Assembly (NCBI RefSeq): GCF_030124375.1
Contig: NZ_JASKLS010000016.1
Span: 39,157-103,156 of the forward strand
Origin: Sinorhizobium sp. 6-70
GTDB taxonomy: Bacteria > Pseudomonadota > Alphaproteobacteria > Rhizobiales > Rhizobiaceae
Length of the DNA stretch: 64,000 bases
Direction: 5' to 3'
Each line of letters starts with the position of its first letter. Position 1 is the first letter of the stretch. The translations under genes were made by a program, and so were the position numbers. A model generated the notes under the pieces. The model ran no database searches, was not told where the DNA came from, and saw nothing but the letters and a program-made list of their open reading frames with translations. Below, piece after piece: positions 41,912-50,183 of this stretch.

Positions 41912-44125
41912 ATGTCTTACACGAACTTCAAGATCGAAACCGACGCCGACGGCATCGCGCTCGTCACCTGGGACATGCCCGAAAAATCGATGAACGTCTT
42001 TACCCAGGAGGTGATGGAGGAACTGAACGCGATTGTCGACCAGACGACCGCTGACGCGGCCGTCAAGGGCGTCGTCTTCACCTCGGGCAAGTCGTCCTTC
42101 TCCGGCGGCGCCGATCTCTCGATGATCAAGTCGATGTTCACCTTCCAGGCGGAGGAAAAGAAGAAAGATCCGGCCAACGCCGCGCAAAAACTCTTCGACC
42201 TCGTCGGTCGCATGACAGGCCTCTTCCGCAAGCTGGAAACCTCAGGCAAGCCCTGGGTCTCGGCGATCAACGGCACCTGCATGGGCGGGGCCTTCGAGCT
42301 GTCGCTCGCCTGCCACGGCCGCGTCGCCTCCAATTCCAAGGCGGTGAAGATCGCGCTGCCGGAGGTCAAGGTCGGCATCTTCCCCGGCGCCGGCGGCACC
42401 CAGCGCGTGCCGCGCCTCACCAATGCGCAGGACGCGCTGCAGATGATGACGAGCGGCTCGTCGCTGACGGCGGCGCGAGCCAAGGCGATGGGGCTCGTGC
42501 ACGAAGTGGTCGATCCCGACAAGCTGATCGACGCCGCCAAGGCGATGATCAGGAACGGCCTGAAGCCGGTCCAACCCTGGGACGAAAAGGGCTTCAAGGT
42601 GCCGGGCGGAGGCATCTGGACGCCGGCGTCGGCTCAGCTCTGGCCGGCCGCCTCCGGCATTCTTCGCCGCCAGACTTTTGGCAACTATCCAGGCGCAATC
42701 GCCATCCTGAAATGCGTCTACGAGGGTCTGCAGGTGCCGTTCGACACGGCCTTGAAGATCGAGCAGCGCTACTTCACCGAGATCTTGCAGACCACCGAAG
42801 CTTTTTCGATGATCCGCTCGCTGTTCGTCTCGATGCAGGAGCTCGGCAAGGGCGCGCGCCGCCCGGCCGGCGTGCCGAAATCCGAATTCAAAAAGGTCGG
42901 CGTCGTCGGCGCCGGCTTCATGGGTGCTTCGATCGCCTATGTCACCGCCGCCGCCGGCATCCTCGTAACCCTCATTGATCGCGACATGGAAACGGCCGAA
43001 AAGGGCAAGGCGCATTCGGAAGGGCTGGTGAAGGATTCGATCGGTAAGGGCCGACTTACCAAGGAAGAAGGCGAGGCGCTGCTTGCCCGCATCACGCCGT
43101 CTGCCGACTACGGCGACCTCAAGGATGCCGGTCTCGTCGTCGAGGCGGTGTTCGAGGACCGGCAGGTCAAGAAGGAGGTCATCGAGAAGATCGAAGCGGT
43201 GATGGCCAAGGATGCCATCTTCGCCTCCAACACATCGACGCTGCCGATCACCGGTCTTGCCAAGAATTCGAAGCGGCCGGACCAATTCATCGGCATCCAT
43301 TTCTTCTCGCCGGTCGAGAAGATGATGCTGACGGAAGTGATCCTCGGCAAGGAGACCGCTGACCGCGCGCTCGCGACCGCGCTCGATTATGTCGCGGCGA
43401 TCAAGAAGACGCCGATCGTCGTCAACGACACCCGCGGCTTCTACGTCAACCGCTGCGTCTTCCGCTATATCCATGAAGCCTACGACATGATGATCGAGGG
43501 CGTGCCGCCGGCGATGATCGAGAATGCCGCCAAGATGGCCGGCATGCCGGTCGGCCCGCTGTCGCTCAACGACGAAGTGGCCATCGATCTCAGCCAGAAG
43601 ATCCTGAAGGCGACCGTCGCCGACCTCGGCGAGAAGGCCGTCGATCCGCGGCACATGGCGCTGATTAACAAGATGGTCGACGACCTCGATCGCCGCGGAC
43701 GCAAGAACGGCAAGGGCTTCTACGAATATCCCGCGAAGCCGGCCAAAAAATATCTCTGGCCGGAACTGAAAACGCTCTATCCGCAGCAAAATGCCGACAA
43801 GATCGACGTCGAGGTGCTGAAGCAGCGCTTCCTCGCAACCATCGCGCTGGAAGCCGCCCGCACCATCGAGGAAGGCATCGTCACCGATCCGCGCGAAGCC
43901 GATGTCGGCTCCATCCTCGGCTTCGGTTTCGCGCCCTATACCGGTGGCACGCTTTCCTACATCGACGGCATGGGCGTGAAAGCCTTCGTCAAGCTGTGCG
44001 AGAAGCTCGCCAAGAACTATGGCGACCACTTCAAGCCGACGCCGCTGCTGAAAGAGATGGCGGAAAAGGGCGAGACCTTCTACGGGCGCTTCGATCCCTA
44101 CGGAGAGGCGAAGAAGGCGGCATAA
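41912..44125 (+). CDS. fadB: Fatty acid oxidation complex alpha subunit (enoyl-CoA hydratase / 3-hydroxyacyl-CoA dehydrogenase)
   Basis: A 737-residue bifunctional protein. The N-terminal crotonase domain has NGTCMGGAFELSLACHGRVA and VGIFPGAGGTQRVPRL with its catalytic Glu. The dehydrogenase domain begins VGVVGAGFMGASIAYVTAAA (NAD fold) and has the catalytic His in IGIHFFSPVEKMMLTEVI, then NDTRGFYVNRC. GGGAGAGA precedes the ATG. It hydrates enoyl-CoA and oxidizes the alcohol. Last gene of the operon; an intrinsic terminator follows 30 bp on. Confidence 0.95.
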   Translation: MSYTNFKIETDADGIALVTWDMPEKSMNVFTQEVMEELNAIVDQTTADAAVKGVVFTSGKSSFSGGADLSMIKSMFTFQAEEKKKDPANAAQKLFDLVGRMTGLFRKLETSGKPWVSAINGTCMGGAFELSLACHGRVASNSKAVKIALPEVKVGIFPGAGGTQRVPRLTNAQDALQMMTSGSSLTAARAKAMGLVHEVVDPDKLIDAAKAMIRNGLKPVQPWDEKGFKVPGGGIWTPASAQLWPAASGILRRQTFGNYPGAIAILKCVYEGLQVPFDTALKIEQRYFTEILQTTEAFSMIRSLFVSMQELGKGARRPAGVPKSEFKKVGVVGAGFMGASIAYVTAAAGILVTLIDRDMETAEKGKAHSEGLVKDSIGKGRLTKEEGEALLARITPSADYGDLKDAGLVVEAVFEDRQVKKEVIEKIEAVMAKDAIFASNTSTLPITGLAKNSKRPDQFIGIHFFSPVEKMMLTEVILGKETADRALATALDYVAAIKKTPIVVNDTRGFYVNRCVFRYIHEAYDMMIEGVPPAMIENAAKMAGMPVGPLSLNDEVAIDLSQKILKATVADLGEKAVDPRHMALINKMVDDLDRRGRKNGKGFYEYPAKPAKKYLWPELKTLYPQQNADKIDVEVLKQRFLATIALEAARTIEEGIVTDPREADVGSILGFGFAPYTGGTLSYIDGMGVKAFVKLCEKLAKNYGDHFKPTPLLKEMAEKGETFYGRFDPYGEAKKAA

Positions 44126-44154
44126 GCCGCCTGCCCTTCGCAAGCAAAAATTCG

Positions 44155-44184
44155 GGGCCGTGCCGATCGGGTGCGGCCCTTTTT
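44155..44184 (+). terminator. Intrinsic terminator of the beta-oxidation operon
   Basis: GGGCCG (44155-44160) pairs with CGGCCC (44174-44179) across a 13-nt loop, followed by TTTTT. It begins 30 bp past the fadB stop. Confidence 0.7.
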
Positions 44185-44445
44185 CATCGTTACCGGCCCC
44201 TTCCCCAACCTGCTTAGCGGCCTTGGCTGCTTTTTCAGATGCACGGCCGATCAGACTTGCGGCGTCGTAGTCGCACTCTCGCCGCACTGCTCCGGCCGAA
44301 GCCGGCAGCATCCGCCCCGGCGCACCGAGGGGCGGACCAAAGGGATTTCACCTTCGCGAAGAAGATCGCGCGCCAGCACAGCAACAGCCCATCCGACTCA
44401 TCGCCACCGGCGCCCCGCCAATCGCGCGTTCACCCTTTTGTGTTT
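44185..44445. other. Non-coding spacer
   Basis: No credible gene on either strand; the frames present lack start signals and family resemblance. It separates the core beta-oxidation operon from the accessory efflux cluster and may mark its left edge. Confidence 0.4.
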
Positions 44446-44512
44446 GCTTGCGCATGCAAATATATTGACACCCATCAAACGGTCCTCCATGAATCTGCAT
44501 GCACATACAATA
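44446..44512 (+). promoter_or_regulatory. Promoter region with two copies of a MarR-type motif
   Basis: Two related motifs: GCGCATGCAAATATATTGACA (split as GCGCATGCAAATA + TATTGACA, 44451-44470) and TGCATGCACATACAATA (44496-44512). The second matches TGCATGGACATACATATT found before the marR gene at 45983. TTGACA at 44465-44470 could be a -35 box. AT-rich compared with the surroundings. Confidence 0.5.
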
Positions 44513-44526
44513 ATGTGGGAGATCAG

Positions 44527-44639
44527 ATGCCTGCGGTAATCGTCTATTCCGACGATGTGTGTCCCTGCTTGCGGAGCGGGCGCTATCCGAAGTGACCGAC
44601 GATTGGGACATCCGCATTAGCTGGTGAGCTTTCGCCGTC
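44527..44639 (+). pseudogene. Decayed DsbA-family oxidoreductase remnant
   Basis: The ATG at 44527 after GGGAGATCAG opens MPAVIVYSDDVCPC, the start of a DsbA/FrnE-type thioredoxin-fold protein around its CxxC. The reading frame then shifts by one with a few codons lost: the next frame continues LAERALSEVTDDWDIRISW, as expected after the first helix, then hits TGA and resumes as AFAV. Nothing of the remaining 150 or so residues is present. It is probably the former first gene of the efflux operon. Confidence 0.6.
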
Positions 44640-44688
44640 AACATCACAACATCACTGGCCAATATCACAACATTACTGGAGGATAATC

Positions 44689-45009
44689 ATGCACTGGTTG
44701 TATCTGGCGGTCGCCGTGATCTTTGAGATCGCCGTCGCGATTTCTGCAGGGAATGCAAAGGGCTTCACCCGACCTTGGTGGACCGGAGCTACACTCGTCA
44801 GCGGAGTGATCGCTACCTTCTTCCTCAGTCTCGCACTCCTCAATTTCGATGTTGGCGTCGGTTACGCAATGTGGACATCCATAGCAGGCGTCGGGATCGT
44901 CATTCTGGGCGCACTGTTCTTCGGACAACGCCTGGACTGGAGGAAGATCCTTGGAATCGTCCTTGTGATCGGAGGCGTCGTCGGCCTGCGGCTCAGCGGC
45001 GCGGCATGA
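44689..45009 (+). CDS. Small multidrug resistance (SMR) efflux subunit 1
   Basis: 106 residues with four helices. E13 in YLAVAVIFEIAVAISAGNAK is the membrane-embedded proton and substrate glutamate. GNAKGFTRP and VGYAMWTSIAGVGIVILGAL place it in the SMR family, nearer the SugE/Gdx (guanidinium exporter) side by its GFTRP loop. GGAGG lies 6 nt before the ATG. The second SMR gene follows after 56 bp, so the active pump may be a heterodimer as in YkkCD. Confidence 0.87.
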   Translation: MHWLYLAVAVIFEIAVAISAGNAKGFTRPWWTGATLVSGVIATFFLSLALLNFDVGVGYAMWTSIAGVGIVILGALFFGQRLDWRKILGIVLVIGGVVGLRLSGAA

Positions 45010-45065
45010 CCGGACGCGCTTGCATGCATTCAAGCTCCGACTCGACCTGAAAGGAATCGAACATC

Positions 45066-45440
45066 ATGACAACAGTCCAAAGGAACGAAAACAACGGGCG
45101 GGCATGGGCTATGCTGCTGGTCGCCGGGGTCTTCGAGATCGGCTATGCCCTCAGCGTAGGAGGCAGCGAGGCGTTCACCGTGTTGAGCTGGTCGATCGCC
45201 GCCATCGTCTTCTTTCTGCTCACTCTGTATTTTCTGAGCGCAGCCCTGCGAACGATCGACGTCGGCATTGGTTACGCGGTCTGGGCAGGCATCGGCGCCG
45301 TAGGGGCGGCGGTCTTTGGCAGCGTCCTGCTCAACCAGCCGCTCACTCTGATCCAGGCGTTCTGGCTGGCCGTCATCATCGGCGGTGTCGTCTGGCTGAA
45401 ACTCGCTGACAGCGCCAAGCTCCGGGCAGAGCTACGCTAG
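45066..45440 (+). CDS. Small multidrug resistance (SMR) efflux subunit 2
   Basis: 124 residues. A 14-residue hydrophilic N-terminal extension precedes the first helix, with the essential glutamate at E24 (VAGVFEIGYALS). IDVGIGYAVWAGIGAVGAAV is the SMR signature and QAFWLAVIIGGVVWLKLAD the last helix. AAAGGAATCG precedes the ATG. Together with the upstream SMR protein it resembles the paired YkkCD/YvdRS transporters. Confidence 0.88.
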   Translation: MTTVQRNENNGRAWAMLLVAGVFEIGYALSVGGSEAFTVLSWSIAAIVFFLLTLYFLSAALRTIDVGIGYAVWAGIGAVGAAVFGSVLLNQPLTLIQAFWLAVIIGGVVWLKLADSAKLRAELR

Positions 45441-45468
45441 TTCTCGCAATCTGTGGGGAGAAATCTGA

Positions 45469-45954
45469 GTGTCCAGAGATCCTTCCACCCGCGTGATGCA
45501 GCTCATGGAGGAGGCGGTCGCCTTCTCCGTGAAGCACGTCCATGGCGGAGGCAAACCATTCACGGCTTTCGTGGTCGACGCCGACGGGAACATTCTTGGA
45601 CGCGGCGTCAACCGCGTCCAAGGACACCACGACCCGACCGCGCATGCGGAGGTGGAGGCGATCCGCGATGCGTGCCGTGCGCATGGAACTCCCTATCTTC
45701 ACGGGACGACGCTTTTGGCCTCGGGAGAGCCTTGCGCGATGTGTTACATGACCGCGCTATACGCGGGCATCTCACAGGTGTTCTTTGCTGTTGATCGAGA
45801 CGAGGCGGCAGCGCATGGGTTCGACTATCGGGGCACATACGCACTGTTCGCCGATGATCCTCAGACTTGGCAGTTGCCAGCCGCGAGGAAGCTTACCGTG
45901 CCGGACGGCTTGCGTCCGTTCCTCGATTTTCGCGCCCTCCAGCGTGCGCTCTAG
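45469..45954 (+). CDS. Nucleoside/guanine deaminase family protein
   Basis: 161 residues of the cytidine deaminase-like fold. Zinc site: HAEVEAIRDA (His ligand and catalytic Glu) and SGEPCAMCYMTALYAGIS (two Cys ligands). The pattern is nearest to GuaD/TadA-like free-base or nucleoside deaminases. A GTG start with GGGAGAAAT upstream is used. It lies 28 bp after the SMR pair, so it belongs to the same operon; the deaminase may detoxify or convert the compound the pump exports. The substrate is not identifiable. Confidence 0.85.
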   Translation: MSRDPSTRVMQLMEEAVAFSVKHVHGGGKPFTAFVVDADGNILGRGVNRVQGHHDPTAHAEVEAIRDACRAHGTPYLHGTTLLASGEPCAMCYMTALYAGISQVFFAVDRDEAAAHGFDYRGTYALFADDPQTWQLPAARKLTVPDGLRPFLDFRALQRAL

Positions 45955-45982
45955 AAAAGCGGTCTCTTCTTGAGTTCTCGCT

Positions 45983-46002
45983 TGCATGGACATACATATT
46001 GA
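45983..46002. promoter_or_regulatory. Candidate MarR operator before marR
   Basis: TGCATGGACATACATATTGA. Thirteen of the first fourteen bases match TGCATGCACATACA at 44496, before the decayed dsbA/SMR operon. It lies about 45-60 bp before the marR ATG. Shared sites at both promoters are what an autoregulating MarR would need. Confidence 0.5.
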
Positions 46003-46045
46003 ATCCTGTCCCGCGCATTGCCAAGAGAGGAGCCTGCACCAAATC

Positions 46046-46459
46046 ATGTCCAAGAAAAGCGATGCATGGCTCAAATTGATTCAGGCTGTCGCCAATGTCG
46101 AAGCCGAGCTCGGCAAGGTTCTTCAAGCGGGGCATGGGCTCGGACTTTCAGAGTATCGCGCACTGGAGGTTCTGGCGCGTTCGCCGGATTGCGAGCTTCG
46201 CATGCAGGAACTGGCCGCACATTTGCGCCTCAACCAAAGCTCGGTTTCACGGATGGTCGAGCGTCTGGAACGCGGAGGGCTCACCATTCGCGATCTCTGC
46301 CCGGACGACAAGCGCGGGGTTTATACGGTTCTTACCGACAAGGGGCGTGCCCGCCTTGAAAGTGCGCAACCGGATTACGAGAAGGCGCTTGACGCGGCGC
46401 TTATGGAACATGGTTGCGAGGACCTGCTGGCAGCAAGGTACATCGAGGCTCGGGCTTGA
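46046..46459 (+). CDS. MarR-family transcriptional regulator
   Basis: 137 residues. GLGLSEYRALEVLARSPDCE, LRMQELAAHLRLNQSSVSRM (recognition helix) and GGLTIRDLCPDDKRGVYTVL (wing) form a standard MarR winged helix. GAGAGGAG lies upstream of the ATG at 46046; an ATG at 45986 in the same frame overlaps the candidate operator and is less likely. It probably represses itself and the SMR-deaminase operon. Confidence 0.87.
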   Translation: MSKKSDAWLKLIQAVANVEAELGKVLQAGHGLGLSEYRALEVLARSPDCELRMQELAAHLRLNQSSVSRMVERLERGGLTIRDLCPDDKRGVYTVLTDKGRARLESAQPDYEKALDAALMEHGCEDLLAARYIEARA

Positions 46460-46577
46460 CCCACTGAGAGGGCAGCGCGACCGCGAAATCCTCGGGCGTG
46501 CAGTTGACCGAAGTCAAGTTGGCGGGGTAGCGGATGCGCTACGGCATATGGAGAGACCAACAGCCGGAACCGCGTCC

Positions 46578-47156
46578 ATGCAGCCACTCCAGTTCGTACT
46601 CGCGATCCTCCTGCTCCTGGCAACACCTGGGCCGACCAACACGCTGCTGTGGCTTTCCGGTGCGTCCACCGGCGTGCGGCGTTCGGCTCCGCTGCTTCTT
46701 GGCGAGCTCGGTGGTTATCTGACGGTGATCGTACCGGTCGCCGCCCTCGCCGCGCCGTTCATGTCCGCCCACCCGGGGATCGGCCTTATCGTCAAGCTCG
46801 CCGCCGCCTGCTGGATCCTTTTCATGGCTTATGCACTCTGGACTCCGATAGGCGAGGCTGCAGTCCGGCCGGTCACTCTCGGGCAGGTGTTCATCACCAC
46901 CGTGCTCAATCCGAAGGGGCTGATTATCGCGCTGGCGATCATGCCGCAGGTGGGACTGGTAGCGATGCTGCCCTGGCTTGCCGCTTTCGCAGCGCTGGTT
47001 GTGAGTGCCGGCTCGCTCTGGATCATCGCCGGCACCTTCCTTGCGCGGTTACCGAGACAGCCGATCGGTCCGCGGCTGCCCCGCCGCATCGCTGCCGCCT
47101 GCCTCGTTGTGTTCTCCTTCGGCATGGCCGGCAGCGCACTTGCTTCGATGCTGTAA
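46578..47156 (+). CDS. LysE/RhtB-family exporter
   Basis: 192 residues, five to six helices. LQFVLAILLLLATPGPTNTL is the LysE N-terminal signature, and VFITTVLNPKGLIIALAIMP the conserved central NPKG segment. These proteins export amino acids or related metabolites. In-frame ATG at 46548 would add ten residues. It lies 118 bp after marR and may be part of the same transcriptional unit, which would add a second efflux function to the cluster. Confidence 0.85.
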   Translation: MQPLQFVLAILLLLATPGPTNTLLWLSGASTGVRRSAPLLLGELGGYLTVIVPVAALAAPFMSAHPGIGLIVKLAAACWILFMAYALWTPIGEAAVRPVTLGQVFITTVLNPKGLIIALAIMPQVGLVAMLPWLAAFAALVVSAGSLWIIAGTFLARLPRQPIGPRLPRRIAAACLVVFSFGMAGSALASML

Positions 47157-47184
47157 GGCTATTCGACAAAATCGCGCCGCGACG

Positions 47185-47658
47185 TCAGGCCGCCGCCGCC
47201 GTTTCGCCGAGTTCGGCCGCAAGAAGTCCGATCAACTGCTCCCACCCTTGCCGGCGATATTCGACCTTATCCAGCCCGTCGAGAAAGGCCGCCTGTTCGG
47301 TGAAGATGACGCGGGTGCCCTTGCCTTCGGGCACGAGGTCGACGGTGGCGATGGAGGCAGAAATCCGCCGATCATCCTTCGCCATGGTGTAGGCCGAGAC
47401 GATCCGCCGGTTCTCGACGATGTCGAGATAGACGGTCTCGTTGAAATAGAAGGTCTTGCCGTCCTGGCTGAAACGGCCGCTTTCCCGCCCGCCCACGCCG
47501 AAGTCGTGCCGGTATTCCGCTACCGGCCAATTGTCGCCCTTGACGAACCATCGGTCATTCGTTGCAGGATCGGCAAAAGCGTGAAAAACCCGCTCGGGTG
47601 ATGCCTTGAAGAGACGTTCTATGGTGAAACTTGCGTGCTCTGCGGATGGATTTGCCAC
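47185..47658 (-). CDS. SRPBCC (AHSA1/START-like) domain protein
   Basis: 157 residues. FTIERLFKASPERVFHAFAD, PATNDRWFVKGD and the C-terminal GWEQLIGLLAAELGE are typical of AHSA1-type SRPBCC proteins, which hold a hydrophobic ligand or act with a chaperone. GTG start with GAGGAGGAAG upstream. It is divergent from an HxlR regulator across a 280-bp gap. The partner ligand is unknown. Confidence 0.83.
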   Translation of the reverse strand: MANPSAEHASFTIERLFKASPERVFHAFADPATNDRWFVKGDNWPVAEYRHDFGVGGRESGRFSQDGKTFYFNETVYLDIVENRRIVSAYTMAKDDRRISASIATVDLVPEGKGTRVIFTEQAAFLDGLDKVEYRRQGWEQLIGLLAAELGETAAAA

Positions 47659-47938
47659 GGTCTTCCTCCTCTTCGATGGCCGCGCCCGGCCTTTCGAGGC
47701 CGACGTCATTGACTGCAATCCCACGACTGCGTCAGTCGGCGACATTCTGATCTCGAATTGAAAGCAGTTGCAAAGTAACGCCACTGATGCGATAATGCAA
47801 GCAGTTAGTCCGATGTGGAAAGGTGCAAACGGCCCCGCCAGCATCCCGCATCTCAACTTGCCAGAATCGTTCACGTTCATGATCTTGGGTACAGTCGCAA
47901 AATCATCGTGATCTACATCGTGTTCTACAGGGACCAGC

Positions 47939-48454
47939 ATGACAGACGACCATCGCTCCGGTTGCCCGATCAATCTCTCGCTCGAAGTCTTCGGTGACAA
48001 ATGGAGTTTGCTGATCATCCGGGACATGATTTTCGGCGGCAAACGGCATTTCCGCGAACTCCTCCGCTCGCAGGAGGGCATTTCCTCCAACATTCTCGCC
48101 GATCGGCTGAAGACGCTGGTGGAAATGGGCATGCTGACGAAGAGAGACGATCCCAGCCACAAGCAGAAGGCGATCTACAGCCTCACCGAGATGACGATCG
48201 CATTGGTGCCGATCATGGCGCATCTCGGGGCCTGGGGCCGGCGTTATCTGCCGGTCAGCGAAGAGCTGAGCATCCGCGCGCAACTGATGGAGGAAGGCGG
48301 GCCGGAACTCTGGGATCGATTCATGGACGAACTCAGGGTCGAGCATCTCGGCGCCACGCCTTCGGCTCCAGACGGGCCCACGGTGCGACAGACGCTGCAG
48401 GCCGCCTATGAGCAGGTCATGGCAAGGACGGCAAAGGAGCGGGAGCTCGCCTGA
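47939..48454 (+). CDS. HxlR-family transcriptional regulator
   Basis: 171 residues. CPINLSLEVFGDKWSLLIIR opens the winged helix, RHFRELLRSQEGISSNILAD and RLKTLVEMGMLTKRDD complete it, all strongly HxlR-like, with a 60-residue C-terminal tail longer than average. The single Cys (C9) may sense redox or electrophiles, as shown for some HxlR proteins. Divergent from the SRPBCC gene, its likely target. Confidence 0.88.
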   Translation: MTDDHRSGCPINLSLEVFGDKWSLLIIRDMIFGGKRHFRELLRSQEGISSNILADRLKTLVEMGMLTKRDDPSHKQKAIYSLTEMTIALVPIMAHLGAWGRRYLPVSEELSIRAQLMEEGGPELWDRFMDELRVEHLGATPSAPDGPTVRQTLQAAYEQVMARTAKERELA

Positions 48455-48463
48455 CCGCAGCCA

Positions 48464-48507
48464 CTGCAGCGTCCTTTGCGCGTCTGATAAGACGCGCGGC
48501 GCTACAG
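48464..48507. repeat. Half RIME1-like palindrome
   Basis: CTGCAGCGTCCTTTGCGCG, TCTGATAAGA, CGCGCGGCGCTACAG. One palindrome only, 10 bp past the HxlR stop, where it could act as a terminator. Confidence 0.8.
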
Positions 48508-48618
48508 CCGACAAAGGACTATTTTCCTTCGCATTCTTTACGGCCATTCCCTGCTTCGCTAATCTAGGGCGGAGAGGCGGAAGGAATGGCGTCCCTCGCC
48601 CTTCCGGAGTTGGATCGA

Positions 48619-49278
48619 ATGCTTTCACACGACAGCATCTGGCGCGCCATTGACGCGCTGGCCGAGCGTCATCGGCTGTCGCCGTCCGGCCTGGCGCGTC
48701 GCGCCGGCCTCGATCCGACATCCTTCAACAAGTCGAAGCGCCAATCCGCCGACGGTCGGGACCGCTGGCCCTCGACGGAATCGATCTCGAAGGTCCTGGA
48801 GGCAACCGGTTCGTCCCTCGACCAGTTCATGGCCCTCATGCGCCCGGCAACGGGAATAGGCATGCCGGCGGACGAGCGGGAGCAATCGGCCGACATCCCA
48901 CTCATTGGCTTCGCGCAGGCGGGCGCCGGCGGCTTCTTCGACGACGGCGGGTTCCCCGCCGGTCAAGGCTGGGACGTGGTCGACTTTCCTGCAGCGCTTG
49001 AGCGCCGCTCTGGCATCTACGCGCTGGAAATCCAGGGCGACAGCATGCTGCCGCTTTATCGCGACGGTGATATTCTGATTGTCGATCCGACCGCACAGGC
49101 GCGGCGCGGCGACCGTGTCGTCGTCAAGACCTGCGAGGGCGAGGTGATGGCGAAAGTATTGTCCCGGCAAACGGCGCGCGGCATCGAACTGCTGTCGCTC
49201 AACCCGGATCACCCGAATCGCAATTTCGAAATGTCAGACGTGGAGTGGATCGCCCGGATCATCTGGGCCAGCCAGTAG
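48619..49278 (+). CDS. S24 peptidase-like HTH repressor
   Basis: 219 residues. N-terminal helix-turn-helix (AERHRLSPSGLARRAGLDPT) and C-terminal S24 domain with Ser142 in IQGDSMLPLYRDGD and Lys170 in GDRVVVKTCEGEVMAKVL, the Ser-Lys pair of LexA/CI-type self-cleaving repressors. The expected Ala-Gly cleavage site may be QAGAGG. The start at 48619 (MLSHDSIW) with CGGAG upstream is chosen over an ATG 11 codons earlier. Not LexA itself, and no prophage lies nearby. Similar proteins are core in rhizobia. Confidence 0.85.
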   Translation: MLSHDSIWRAIDALAERHRLSPSGLARRAGLDPTSFNKSKRQSADGRDRWPSTESISKVLEATGSSLDQFMALMRPATGIGMPADEREQSADIPLIGFAQAGAGGFFDDGGFPAGQGWDVVDFPAALERRSGIYALEIQGDSMLPLYRDGDILIVDPTAQARRGDRVVVKTCEGEVMAKVLSRQTARGIELLSLNPDHPNRNFEMSDVEWIARIIWASQ

Positions 49279-49291
49279 GATATCTTTCCTG

Positions 49292-50134
49292 ATGCGGCAG
49301 CAGTCGTTCACAATTGCTGGCGGGCTTGTCGCCCTGCTGCTTTACGCCGGGATTCTCTGGGCCGGTCTCGCCGCGATCCGTGGCCAGGAAAGTGCCGGAC
49401 CGGATTTTCCCCTCGAAACGCCGGATGTGGCAACGATCGAGGCCCAGGAACCGCCGGCGGAGATGCCCACCGCCCCACCGCCGCAAGCAGTGACCAAGTC
49501 TCAAGCAGTACCTGAGCAGAAGGCAGGTGCCGGAAAGGTCGACCGACTGCCGGCACGGACAATCGAACCGCAGCTTTTTGCTGTGCCGCAGGACGGGGTC
49601 GCACAACCGCTCGAGCGCATTGCACCGCGGCCGCCGCTCTCCGAACCGAAGCAAAAGGCGGCAGCGACCACGATGATCTTCCAGCGTCCGGTCGCGCTTG
49701 CCGCCGGATTGATCCGCTCGGGCGACACAACCGTCCAGCTCAAGGATATCGAACCGGAAAACGCCGAGAAAACCTGCGAGGGCAACGGCCGCAGCTGGCC
49801 CTGCGGCATGGTCGCGCGCACCGCCTTTCGCAACTTCCTGAGGGCGCGCGCGCTCGTCTGCGATCAGCCCGAAGAAAGTTCCGAGAAGACCGTCACAACG
49901 GCCTGCAAGGTCGGGAACGAGAACCCGGCGGAATGGCTGGTCAGCAACGGTTGGGCGACGCCGCTGCCCGGCACCTCGCTTGAGGCCAAGGCGGAAGCCG
50001 CCCGAAGCGCAAAGCTCGGCTTCTACGGCAACGACCCGCGCGATCTGAGCCGCGCGCCGCTCATCATCGATGAACCACCGGTGGCCACGGTACCTGATGC
50101 GACGGTACCGGAGGACACGGCACCGGACTTGTAA
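49292..50134 (+). CDS. Membrane-anchored thermonuclease-like protein
   Basis: 280 residues. One N-terminal helix (FTIAGGLVALLLYAGILWAG), a Pro/Ala-rich linker to about residue 115, then an SNase-fold domain (TTVQLKDIEPENAEKTCEGN, GRSWPCGMVARTAFRNFLRA, NPAEWLVSNGWATPLPGTSL). The Asp/Arg/Glu triad of true staphylococcal nuclease is not clearly conserved, so it may be non-catalytic. Four Cys in the domain suggest periplasmic disulfides. It starts 13 bp after the S24 gene. Confidence 0.75.
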   Translation: MRQQSFTIAGGLVALLLYAGILWAGLAAIRGQESAGPDFPLETPDVATIEAQEPPAEMPTAPPPQAVTKSQAVPEQKAGAGKVDRLPARTIEPQLFAVPQDGVAQPLERIAPRPPLSEPKQKAAATTMIFQRPVALAAGLIRSGDTTVQLKDIEPENAEKTCEGNGRSWPCGMVARTAFRNFLRARALVCDQPEESSEKTVTTACKVGNENPAEWLVSNGWATPLPGTSLEAKAEAARSAKLGFYGNDPRDLSRAPLIIDEPPVATVPDATVPEDTAPDL

Positions 50135-50183
50135 GCCCCACCCGAAATTCCTAACTGCCCTCCCTCATAGGAGACCGGACAAA

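Noticed and set aside
42242..44311. A 689-codon open frame on the minus strand
   Set aside because: Antisense of fadB, caused by high GC; rich in Arg/Asp/His with no motif.
44560..44688. Guanidine riboswitch before the SMR genes
   Set aside because: The conserved ACGRG and CCGG-type blocks of ykkC/guanidine classes were not found.
48586..49278. Prophage remnant suggested by the S24 repressor
   Set aside because: No integrase, att repeats or phage structural genes are near.
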